Source of the DNA: Qipengyuania_B sp965214525
Lineage (GTDB): Bacteria > Pseudomonadota > Alphaproteobacteria > Sphingomonadales > Sphingomonadaceae
DNA length: 64,000 nt
Assembly (NCBI GenBank): GCA_965214525.1
Contig: OZ243959.1
Location: 1,054,001 to 1,118,000, forward strand
Direction: 5' to 3'
Each line of letters starts with the position of its first letter. The first letter of the stretch is position 1. The notes below the pieces were generated by a model. The model was not told where the DNA came from. It did no database searches and saw nothing but the letters and a program-made list of their open reading frames with translations. Below are positions 54,679-62,443 of this stretch, piece after piece. The position numbers and the translations under genes are program-made.

Positions 54679-55494
54679 ATGGCGAAAGACGAACGCAAAG
54701 GTCCATTGCGCGGGCGCGCGGGGCGTATGAAGGGTGGACGCGGCAGCGGCCGAACGGCAGGTGGCACCGTTCGGCTCTGGGGGCGACACGCTGTTACCGC
54801 GGCATTGTCCAACCCTCGTCGCCAGACCCGCAAGCTTTGGGCGACGCGTGAGGCCCTGGATGCGTTCGATTTGGCGCTTCCCGAAGGATTGCCCATCGAA
54901 TACGCCGAAACGCCCGACCTTACCCGGCTGGTCGCGCGAGATGCCCCGCATCAGGGGCTGGTGCTGGAATGCGCGACCCTGCCCGATATCGCCTTGAGCG
55001 AATGCCTAGATCAAGCCGAACGCCGCACTCTGGTCGTGCTCGACCAGGTCACCGATCCGCACAATTTGGGGGCCATCATGCGGTCAGCCGCAGCGTTCGG
55101 CGCGGCGGCGATCGTTACGCAGGACCGCCATGCACCGCCCGAATCCGGCACGGTCGCCAAAGCGGCATCAGGCGCGCTGGATATCCTTCCGTGGGTGCGC
55201 GTCGTCAATCTCGCACGCGCGCTCGAACAGATGGCAGAGGCCGGCTATTGGCGGATCGCACTGTCGGGAGGAGCCGACGTTGCGCTCGAAGCGGCTTTGC
55301 CAGATCGTCCGGTCGCGCTGGTGTTGGGCGCAGAGGGCGACGGCATCCGGCAAAACGTGGTGACCCATTGCGACGCCACTGCAAGATTACCGATGAGCGC
55401 GTCGGTCGAAAGCCTGAACGTAAGCAATGCGGCCGCGGTGGCGCTGTACGCGATCACGATGCACGACCAGCGGCGTTCGCTCCGGGCAAACTGA
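54679..55494 (+). CDS. rlmB: 23S rRNA 2'-O-methyltransferase RlmB (SPOUT/TrmH family)
   Basis: 271 residues: basic N-terminal tail (GRAGRMKGGRGSGRTAGG), RNA-binding domain from WGRHAVTAAL, then the SPOUT knot with DQVTDPHNLGAIMRSAAAFG, VLGAEGDGI and LPMSASVESLNVSNAAAVALY. Methylates G2251 in the P loop of 23S rRNA. Convergent with the HU gene. Confidence 0.93.
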   Translation: MAKDERKGPLRGRAGRMKGGRGSGRTAGGTVRLWGRHAVTAALSNPRRQTRKLWATREALDAFDLALPEGLPIEYAETPDLTRLVARDAPHQGLVLECATLPDIALSECLDQAERRTLVVLDQVTDPHNLGAIMRSAAAFGAAAIVTQDRHAPPESGTVAKAASGALDILPWVRVVNLARALEQMAEAGYWRIALSGGADVALEAALPDRPVALVLGAEGDGIRQNVVTHCDATARLPMSASVESLNVSNAAAVALYAITMHDQRRSLRAN

Positions 55495-55520
55495 GAAATA
55501 CATTAGATCTGATCGTGACA

Positions 55521-55559
55521 GCCAAGTAGCCGACGAGCCCTATGCTCTCGGCTCTTGGC
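55521..55559. terminator. 12-bp hairpin between rlmB and the HU gene
   Basis: GCCAAG(T)AGCCGA pairs with TCGGCTCTTGGC around a 14-base loop, one bulged base. It lies in the short convergent gap and could end transcripts from both sides; no long T run flanks it. Confidence 0.55.
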
Positions 55560-55577
55560 CATCGCCGATGACGCTCG

Positions 55578-55850
55578 TTAGTTGACCGCGTCCTTCAGAC
55601 CTTTGCCCGCCTTGAACTTGGGCTGGTTCGATGCCTTAATGGTCATCGGCTCCCCCGTGCGCGGATTGCGACCCGTCGACGCCTTGCGCTTGGCAACGGA
55701 AAACGTACCAAACCCGACCAAACGAACCTCGTCACCCTTGGATAGCGATTTCTGGATAGCGTCAAACACCCCCTCCACCGCGGTTGACGCATCGTTCTTC
55801 GATAGTCCGCTGGTATCGGCCACCGCGCTAATCAATTCGTTCTTATTCAT
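55578..55850 (-). CDS. HU-family DNA-binding protein
   Basis: 90 residues, full HU length. MNKNELISAVADTSGLSKNDA and the arm GRNPRTGEPMTI are HU marks. Nucleoid protein. It follows lon, the usual lon-hup order. Confidence 0.96.
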   Translation of the reverse strand: MNKNELISAVADTSGLSKNDASTAVEGVFDAIQKSLSKGDEVRLVGFGTFSVAKRKASTGRNPRTGEPMTIKASNQPKFKAGKGLKDAVN

Positions 55851-56059
55851 CGGTAAATCCCCCAAATTCCATACAGGACACGCATCAAGTGAATCGCTTC
55901 ACCCGATTGGTGGCGCAGATTGAGCGCGATTGGGGACGATTGTCAAAACATAATCCAAGCACAATACGGGCTCAACTGTCCAGAATGGGACAGCGCCGCC
56001 CATCCCAGGGCAACGGCCCCGCTGTTACCAGCATACCGCTTTACGTGAGCAGCGGCAGG

Positions 56060-58450
56060 TCAATGCGCCGTCATCTGTTCCAATAAGGTCGAGGCGAGCG
56101 GTTGGCTGGCCAGATCATCGGCTTCAGTCCATTCGATCGGTTGTACCTTTGAAACCATCGCGCGATCGAGCACCTGATCGACATGCCGGACAGGCACTAT
56201 CTCCAGCCCATCCTTCACCTTGGCAGGTATCTCGGCGAGGTCCTTCACGTTTTCCTCAGGTATCAGCACGGTCTTGATGCCGCCACGTAGAGCGGCCAAA
56301 AGCTTTTCCTTCAGTCCGCCGATGGGCAACACCCGGCCACGCAGTGTCACTTCGCCAGTCATCGCGATATCCGGGCGCACCGCGATCCCGGTAAGGGTCG
56401 AGACGATCGAGGTCACCATGCCGATGCCGGCACTCGGCCCATCCTTGGGCACCGCGCCCTCGGGCAGATGGATATGGATATTCTTTGCTCGGAAGATGGA
56501 TGGTTTTATACCATAGGCAGGAGCGCGCGCTTTCACGAAGCTGAAGGCCGCGGCGACGCTTTCATTCATCACTTCGCCTAGCTTGCCCGTCGTCTTCACC
56601 TCGCCGCGGCCCGGGGTAGTCACGCTTTCGATCGTCAAGAGCTCGCCGCCCACCTCGGTCCAGGCCAGCCCCGTTACGGCCCCGACCTGTGCTTCTTCCT
56701 CCCCCATACCGTGCTTGAATTTGCGGACCCCCGCGAAATCGGCCAGATTGTCCGGGGTCACGGTGATCGCGGTGTCCTTGCCTTCAAGAATTCGCCTCAA
56801 CGATTTGCGTGCCAGCCTAGACAATTCGCGCTCCAGCGTGCGCACGCCCGCTTCCCGGGTATAATAGCGGATGAGATCGCGCAAACCCTCTTCGGTCAGG
56901 GTGAACTCGCCTTCCTGCAAACCGTGTTCCTGCACGATCTTGGCCATCAGGTGGCGCTGCGCGATGGCGACCTTCTCGTCCTCGGTATAGCCCTCCAGCC
57001 GGATAATCTCCATGCGATCGAGCAGCGGTTGCGGCAGGTTCAACGTATTGGCTGTCGTCACAAACATCACGTCCGACAGATCGATGTCAAGTTCCAGGTA
57101 GTGATCCTGAAACTTGCTGTTCTGCTCTGGGTCGAGAACTTCGAGCAGGGCCGAGGCAGGATCGCCGCGGAAATCCTGTCCCAGCTTGTCAATCTCGTCC
57201 AGGAGGAAAAGCGGATTGCTCTTGCCTGCCTTGCGCAGATTGGTCACAATCTTGCCCGGCAGCGAACCAATATAGGTTCGACGGTGGCCGCGTATTTCAG
57301 CTTCGTCGCGAACGCCGCCCAACGATTGCCGCACGAATTCGCGACCCGTCGCCTTGGCGATCGATTTGCCCAACGAGGTCTTGCCCACCCCGGGCGGACC
57401 GACCAGGCACAGGATCGGACCTTTCAGCTTGTTGGTCCGGGCCTGCACGGCCAGGTACTCGATGATGCGGTCCTTTACCTTCTCCAGAGCGTAATGATCG
57501 GCATCGAGCACATCCTGCGCTTCGGCGATGTCCTTCTTGACCTTGCTCTTCTTTCCCCAAGGAAGCCCTAGCAGCACGTCGAGATAATTGCGCACGACCG
57601 TCGCCTCGGCGCTCATAGGCTGCATTCCGCGCAACTTCTTGAGCTCCGATGTGGCCTTCTCGCGCGCCTCTTTGCTGAGCTTGGTCTTGGCGATCTGTTC
57701 GGCAAGTTTGGCCAGTTCGTCGCCGCCTTCCCCGTCCTCGCCGCCAAGCTCGTTCTGGATGGCCTTCATCTGCTCGTTGAGATAATATTCGCGCTGCGTC
57801 TTCTCCATCTGCCGCTTTACCCGGCCACGGATCTTGCGTTCAACCTGAAGGACGGACAATTCGCCATCCATGAAGGACAGCACGGCTTTCAGGCGCTGCA
57901 ATGGATCGTCCTGACTTAAGAGCGCCTGCTTGTCGGCGATCTTGGAACCGAGCGCCGCGGCCACCGTGTCGGCCAGCAAGCCTGCATCATCGATCTCTTC
58001 CAGATCCGCGCCCGCATCGTCGCCAAGCTTCTTGTCAAGCTTCGCATATTCGGCAAACTGTTCGACCACCTGACGCATCATGGCCGTGACCTCGCTTCCC
58101 GACGCAGTCACCACGTCGCGCATGCTGATCGTCGCCGTCAACACGTCGCCCGACTGCTCCAGCGATTCAAGCTGGGCTCGCTCGGTGCCCTCCACCAGCA
58201 CCCGTACCGTTCCGTCGGGCAGCTTCATCAATTGCAGTATCTTGGCGACCGTGCCGACATCGTACATGTCGTCCTGGCCCGGATCTTCACAGGCAGGATC
58301 GCGCTGCGTTATCAGGAACACATCCTTGTCGCCCTCCATGGCCGCTTCCAGGGCGGCCACGGATTTCTCGCGTCCTACAAACAGCGGCACGACCATGTGT
58401 GGGAACACGACGATATCGCGCAAGGGGAGAAGCGGGTAGGTGATACTCAT
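56060..58450 (-). CDS. lon: ATP-dependent protease Lon
   Basis: 796 residues: N-terminal substrate domain (LPLRDIVVFPHMVVPLFVGR), AAA+ module with Walker A GPPGVGKTSLGKS, and the C-terminal peptidase with the Ser-Lys pair in PKDGPSAGIG and LKEKLLAALRGG. Degrades misfolded and regulatory proteins. The ATG at 58450 opens the family N terminus; no clear ribosome binding site. An RpoH-like promoter lies 61 bases upstream. Confidence 0.97.
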   Translation of the reverse strand: MSITYPLLPLRDIVVFPHMVVPLFVGREKSVAALEAAMEGDKDVFLITQRDPACEDPGQDDMYDVGTVAKILQLMKLPDGTVRVLVEGTERAQLESLEQSGDVLTATISMRDVVTASGSEVTAMMRQVVEQFAEYAKLDKKLGDDAGADLEEIDDAGLLADTVAAALGSKIADKQALLSQDDPLQRLKAVLSFMDGELSVLQVERKIRGRVKRQMEKTQREYYLNEQMKAIQNELGGEDGEGGDELAKLAEQIAKTKLSKEAREKATSELKKLRGMQPMSAEATVVRNYLDVLLGLPWGKKSKVKKDIAEAQDVLDADHYALEKVKDRIIEYLAVQARTNKLKGPILCLVGPPGVGKTSLGKSIAKATGREFVRQSLGGVRDEAEIRGHRRTYIGSLPGKIVTNLRKAGKSNPLFLLDEIDKLGQDFRGDPASALLEVLDPEQNSKFQDHYLELDIDLSDVMFVTTANTLNLPQPLLDRMEIIRLEGYTEDEKVAIAQRHLMAKIVQEHGLQEGEFTLTEEGLRDLIRYYTREAGVRTLERELSRLARKSLRRILEGKDTAITVTPDNLADFAGVRKFKHGMGEEEAQVGAVTGLAWTEVGGELLTIESVTTPGRGEVKTTGKLGEVMNESVAAAFSFVKARAPAYGIKPSIFRAKNIHIHLPEGAVPKDGPSAGIGMVTSIVSTLTGIAVRPDIAMTGEVTLRGRVLPIGGLKEKLLAALRGGIKTVLIPEENVKDLAEIPAKVKDGLEIVPVRHVDQVLDRAMVSKVQPIEWTEADDLASQPLASTLLEQMTAH

Positions 58451-58510
58451 AGGAGAACGATCCGTTTTGCCGGGCTTCCAACTACGTCGCCCGCCTGGTG
58501 CTTGGTGTCG

Positions 58511-58537
58511 ATATGGGGGCAGCCACGGCAGGTGCAA
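58511..58537 (-). promoter_or_regulatory. RpoH (heat-shock sigma)-like promoter of lon
   Basis: On the minus strand, TTGCAC and CCCCATAT are 13 bases apart. CCCCATAT fits the sigma-32 -10 element (CCCCATnT) exactly, and TTGCAC partly fits the -35 (CTTGAA). The position suits transcription into lon, a known heat-shock gene. Confidence 0.6.
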
Positions 58538-58658
58538 TGCCGTCTTCAACCTTGCGTAAGTAAGCGAGCTTTGGCGCGCCTCCGAGCAAAGGTGCAATAC
58601 GTTTAATCCGGAACAATCAGCGGCTTTACCATCTTTGGCAAGGGTGAAGGAGACACTG

Positions 58659-59306
58659 ATGCGAGAGAGTGACGATAAAGGCTTTGCCGGAGCGGCAATC
58701 GGTATCGGCCTGACGCTTGGCGGGATCGCCCTGGCCGGGCTTATGGCCAGCCGCTCCAGAATAGATACGGGCGATGCGCCGCGCCATGTTGGCAATTACG
58801 GACCTCACGGCAACCCGATCGCGGGGCGAACCGTGACGATCGCCAAACCAAAACAGGAAATTTACGACTTCTGGCGAGATTTTTCCAATCTCCCATCTAT
58901 CATGGAGAATGTAGAGACGATCCGCGATGCAGGAAACGGTATCTCCTGCTGGGTCATCAAGGCTCCTGCCGGGCGCAAGGTGGAAGTCAAAACGCGGATC
59001 ACCCAGGATGTCCCGGGCGAAATCATTGCTTGGGAAAGCGTGGAAGGGTCCGACATCACCACGCATGGAGAGGTTCGCTTTGCCCAAGCGCCAGGCGACC
59101 GGGGGACACGCGTCACCCTGGTGATCGAGTACGATCCGCCCGCTGGTGAGCTTGGCCGCTTGGTCGCCAAGCTGTTTCAGCGCGAACCGGCAGTGCAGGC
59201 GCGCCATGACCTGAAGCGATTAAAGATGCATATGGAAACTGGCGAGATCGCCACTTCGGCGAGGCGCGTGGCGAACGCTCGCTTCAATCAGCAGGAGAAT
59301 GCATAA
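58659..59306 (+). CDS. SRPBCC family protein (cyclase/dehydrase type)
   Basis: 215 residues: a membrane segment near the N terminus (FAGAAIGIGLTLGGIALAGL), a GNYGPHGN-containing linker and a START/SRPBCC domain (TIAKPKQEIYDFWRDFSNLPSIMENVE, VTLVIEYDPPAGELG). Such proteins bind hydrophobic ligands; the ligand is not known. GAAGGAGA before the ATG at 58659 sets the start. Overlaps the dehydrogenase gene (TAATG), so they are co-expressed. Confidence 0.85.
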   Translation: MRESDDKGFAGAAIGIGLTLGGIALAGLMASRSRIDTGDAPRHVGNYGPHGNPIAGRTVTIAKPKQEIYDFWRDFSNLPSIMENVETIRDAGNGISCWVIKAPAGRKVEVKTRITQDVPGEIIAWESVEGSDITTHGEVRFAQAPGDRGTRVTLVIEYDPPAGELGRLVAKLFQREPAVQARHDLKRLKMHMETGEIATSARRVANARFNQQENA

Positions 59307-60493
59307 TGCGCGCCCTTACATGGCATGGCAAGCACGACGTTCGCGTCGATACGGTCGACGATCCGGAAATCATTAATCCGCGTGACGCGATCATCAAGGT
59401 CACCTCTACTGCCATTTGCGGCAGCGACCTGCACCTTTACGACGGGGTCATTCCCGGCATGCAATCGGGGGATATCCTCGGCCACGAATTCATGGGCGAG
59501 GTGGTCGAAACCGGGTCCGGATCGACGTTGAAGAAGGGGCAGCGGGTCGTCGTCCCGTTCCCGATCGCGTGCGGCGGATGTTTTCACTGCAAGATCGAGC
59601 AATTTTCGTGTTGCGAGAACTCCAACCCGGTCGAAAAGCAGGATTTGACCGAGCCGCTATACGGTCATGCGATGGCCGGCATTTTCGGCTATTCGCATCT
59701 GACTGGTGGATATTCGGGCGGACAGGCGGAATATGTCCGCGTGCCATTCAGCGATATCGGTCCGATCGTCGTTCCTGACCATCTGGACGATGACAAGGTG
59801 CTGTTCCTGTCGGACATCCTGCCCACCGGCTGGATGGGGGCGGAGAATGCCGAGATACAGCCAGACGACACCGTGGCCATCTGGGGCTGCGGACCGGTCG
59901 GCCTGTTCGCCGTGCAATCGGCTATCGCAATGGGCGCGGCGCGGGTCATCGCCATCGATCATCATCCGCACCGGCTCGAACTGGCGAAAAAGCTGGGCGC
60001 GGATACGATCAATTTCAAGGAAGTCGGCGTGCTCGAGGCGTTGATGGAAATGTCGGGCGGGCTCGGCGTCGATGCGGTGATCGATGCGGTCGGCATGGAA
60101 TCGCATGGGTTCGCGCCAGACAACATCCTCGACATGGCGAAACAAAAGGTCGGTATCGGAGCCGATCGAGCACATGTGCTGCGGGAAGCCATCGTTGCAG
60201 TGCGCAAGGGCGGCAGGGTGTCGATACCCGGCGTCTATGGCGGTATGGCCGACAAATTCCCCACCGGTGCGCTGATGGAAAAGGGATTGCAGGTGCGTAC
60301 CGGTCAGACCCACGTGCAACGTTACCTGAAGCCGCTGCTGGAGAAGATCGAAGACGGTTCGCTAGATACGACCTTCCTCATCAGTCACCACCTGCCCTTG
60401 GAACAGGCGCCCGAAGGTTATGACAAGTTTCGTAACAAGCAGGACGAATGGACGAAAGTGGTGTTGCGGACCGATGCTGCCAAGGCTGCGTGA
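59306..60493 (+). CDS. zinc-dependent alcohol/polyol dehydrogenase
   Basis: 395 residues of the medium-chain dehydrogenase family. Catalytic zinc: TSTAICGSDLHLYDG and GHEFMGEV; a structural zinc loop with CGGCFHCKIEQFSCCE; NAD-binding GCGPVGLFA. The long C-terminal half with HHLPLEQAPEGYDKF resembles formaldehyde-type or threonine-type dehydrogenases, common beside SRPBCC genes in alphaproteobacteria. Substrate unproven. Confidence 0.88.
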   Translation: MRALTWHGKHDVRVDTVDDPEIINPRDAIIKVTSTAICGSDLHLYDGVIPGMQSGDILGHEFMGEVVETGSGSTLKKGQRVVVPFPIACGGCFHCKIEQFSCCENSNPVEKQDLTEPLYGHAMAGIFGYSHLTGGYSGGQAEYVRVPFSDIGPIVVPDHLDDDKVLFLSDILPTGWMGAENAEIQPDDTVAIWGCGPVGLFAVQSAIAMGAARVIAIDHHPHRLELAKKLGADTINFKEVGVLEALMEMSGGLGVDAVIDAVGMESHGFAPDNILDMAKQKVGIGADRAHVLREAIVAVRKGGRVSIPGVYGGMADKFPTGALMEKGLQVRTGQTHVQRYLKPLLEKIEDGSLDTTFLISHHLPLEQAPEGYDKFRNKQDEWTKVVLRTDAAKAA

Positions 60494-60499
60494 TCGATT

Positions 60500-60534
60500 G
60501 GGGCGGGCTGGAGACGCCCGCCCCTTGACATTTT
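60500..60534 (+). terminator. rho-independent terminator after the dehydrogenase
   Basis: GGGGCGGGC, seven-base loop, GCCCGCCCC, followed by TTGACATTTT. The T-rich tail overlaps a TTGACA that may serve the next gene as -35. Confidence 0.8.
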
Positions 60535-60551
60535 CGCAACGATGGTATGAC
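60525..60551 (+). promoter_or_regulatory. possible promoter of the hicB gene
   Basis: TTGACA at 60525-60530 and TATGAC at 60546-60551, 15 bases apart, which is slightly short. The start codon of hicB is 34 bases further. Confidence 0.45.
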
Positions 60552-60584
60552 TTAAGTGCACCTCCGAGGTGTCAAAGTGCGATC

Positions 60585-60857
60585 ATGCAATTTTTCTACG
60601 CCATCGTTGTAAAGGACGAGGACAGCGCGTTCGGCGTCAGTTTCCCCGATCTGCCGGGGTGTTACGCCGCAGCCGACAATATAGACGACGTTCCGGCCAA
60701 GGCCCGCGAGGCGCTTTCCCTCTGGTTCGAGGACGCACAGGTCGTCGAGCCGCGTTCCCTCGCCTCTATTTGCGATGAGGCGATTGCAGCGCTCGCACAG
60801 GGTGCCTTTCTGATCGCCATCCCGCATGAGGTACACATCGAACGCACCGTGCGGTAG
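60585..60857 (+). CDS. hicB: HicB-family antitoxin, no HicA partner seen
   Basis: 90 residues. The HicB fold is clear: YAIVVKDEDSAFGVSFPDLPGCYAAADNIDDVPAKAREAL, with the VxFPDLPGC motif at about residues 18-26. No hicA-type gene (HicA has a conserved GSHH) precedes or follows it in the window. It may be a solitary antitoxin or a regulator. Has its own promoter after a terminator. Confidence 0.85.
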   Translation: MQFFYAIVVKDEDSAFGVSFPDLPGCYAAADNIDDVPAKAREALSLWFEDAQVVEPRSLASICDEAIAALAQGAFLIAIPHEVHIERTVR

Positions 60858-61061
60858 ATATCTTCGTGGCCAAAGGTCTTTCAGCGCGATCGACAATGCA
60901 ACCGGGCCGCTTGGCGCAAGCGCATCGCATGTTCACCCGAAGTTGCAAGCAAGAGGCAGGCACGACCTACTCTTGCGAAGTAAGTTAGGCGGTTCCCGTT
61001 ATCCTGATTGTAAGCTTACACGTCGTAAAAGGCAGCGACGTGATTTAAGTGGACTGCGCCG
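60858..61061. other. gap before the DUF6625-like gene
   Basis: About 200 bases with no gene. It holds no HicA frame. Confidence 0.5.
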
Positions 61062-62081
61062 ATGCCTGGATATCCTGACTATACCAAAGTTCTTTTGATC
61101 ATTCCCTACTTCGGGAAAGTCGGCCCCTGGTTTCCCCTTTATCTTCGGTCTCTCGCCAAGCAGAACACGCTCGATTTGCTGTTCGTCAGCGACTTGGAAC
61201 TGACCGACCTTCCGGCCAATGTTCGGCTTTTCAAAACATCCGCGAGCGAGTTTCAAGATTTTGTGGAAAGCCGGCTAGACCAGCAAGTGCAGTTGCCTAC
61301 GCCGCGGCACCTGTGTGATCTACGACCGTCTTACGGATATCTGTTCGCCGACCAATTGCAAGATTACCGATACTGGGCGTATGGCGATGAAGACGTTCTA
61401 TACGGCGACGTGGATAGTATCTTGCAGCCGATCCTGGACGATGGCTACGATGTCATCACCGGAGGGCGCAATATGACGACCGGGCACCTGACGATCGTGA
61501 GGAATGACGACAGGCTCAATCGCCTGGCCTTGGACGATCCCGCATATCGCGAATTGCTTCAGTCCGATGAAGTGTGGTGTTATGACGAGAATTCCTGGGG
61601 AAGCGGACGCCCATCACCCGGTTCTTTCACCCAACATGTCCAGCGGCTGGAAGCGTCGGGAAAGATAAGGGTGAAATGGGGCCTTCCCATACGCGGAGAC
61701 TTCCAATGGCCGGGCAAGGTCGTGCGATATGATGGCAGCGCGTTGACGACCGAAGATGGAACAAGCCTGCTCTATTTCCATTGGGGCCGGGCAAAACGCA
61801 TTTTCGCCAAAGCGCCCTTCCTGTTCTCGTTCAATCGGGTTTCAATGTCGGGAGGAGCTTTCAGTTACGACCGTTTCGGCTTCTACCGGCCTGACCTTTA
61901 CCCCGGCCGCGAAGCGTTACGTCACAGCCTGCGGTCTTTGCATGGAACAAGGATCGGATATCTAACGGATCGCGAGATCTTGGCGAAGACAACGGCAATT
62001 CTAGCCATCGCCAAGACGCTCATCCAATGGCGTTCAAACCGAAAGGCTTTGCGGTCTCGACCACCCATTGCCGACCTCTAG
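61062..62081 (+). CDS. DUF6625-like protein, glycosyltransferase-fold candidate
   Basis: 339 residues. VLLIIPYFGKVGPWFPLYLRSL at the start, then LLFVSDL, WAYGDEDVLYGDVDSIL (an acidic DxD-like cluster) and ENSWGSGRPSPG. This layout matches DUF6625, whose members look like GT-A glycosyltransferases with an aspartate metal site. Target unknown; it may act on surface glycans. Single gene, ending five bases before the convergent ybaB. Confidence 0.75.
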   Translation: MPGYPDYTKVLLIIPYFGKVGPWFPLYLRSLAKQNTLDLLFVSDLELTDLPANVRLFKTSASEFQDFVESRLDQQVQLPTPRHLCDLRPSYGYLFADQLQDYRYWAYGDEDVLYGDVDSILQPILDDGYDVITGGRNMTTGHLTIVRNDDRLNRLALDDPAYRELLQSDEVWCYDENSWGSGRPSPGSFTQHVQRLEASGKIRVKWGLPIRGDFQWPGKVVRYDGSALTTEDGTSLLYFHWGRAKRIFAKAPFLFSFNRVSMSGGAFSYDRFGFYRPDLYPGREALRHSLRSLHGTRIGYLTDREILAKTTAILAIAKTLIQWRSNRKALRSRPPIADL

Positions 62082-62086
62082 TCCCT

Positions 62087-62428
62087 TCACCCCATTCCGG
62101 GCAAATTGAACCCCGGCGGCAAGCCCATGCCGCCTTGCATCTTCTTCATTTCCTCTTCCGAAATACGATCGGCTCTGTCGCGCGCATCGTTGAACGCGGC
62201 AGTCACCAGATCCTCGACCATCTGCTTTTCTTCCGGCTTCATCAGGCTGTCATCGATGTGCACGCCAAGGATCCGCCCCTTTGCGGATGCGCGCACCTTC
62301 ACAAGGCCGCCGCCGCTCGTTCCCTCAACCTCGATCGCGTCGAGCTTGGCCTGCATTTCCCCCATCTGGGTCTGGATCGTTTCGGCCGCCTTCTGCGCCG
62401 CCGCCATCATTTCTTCCATCGATTTCAT
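62087..62428 (-). CDS. ybaB: YbaB/EbfC family nucleoid-associated protein
   Basis: 113 residues: MKSMEEMMAAAQKAAETIQTQMGEMQ coiled start, then GGGLVKVRASAKGRILGVHIDDSL and a glycine-rich tail. DNA-binding nucleoid protein. Follows dnaX by 15 bases, as in most bacteria; recR, the usual third gene, is absent here. Confidence 0.95.
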   Translation of the reverse strand: MKSMEEMMAAAQKAAETIQTQMGEMQAKLDAIEVEGTSGGGLVKVRASAKGRILGVHIDDSLMKPEEKQMVEDLVTAAFNDARDRADRISEEEMKKMQGGMGLPPGFNLPGMG

Positions 62429-62443
62429 GACTATGCCTTTCTG

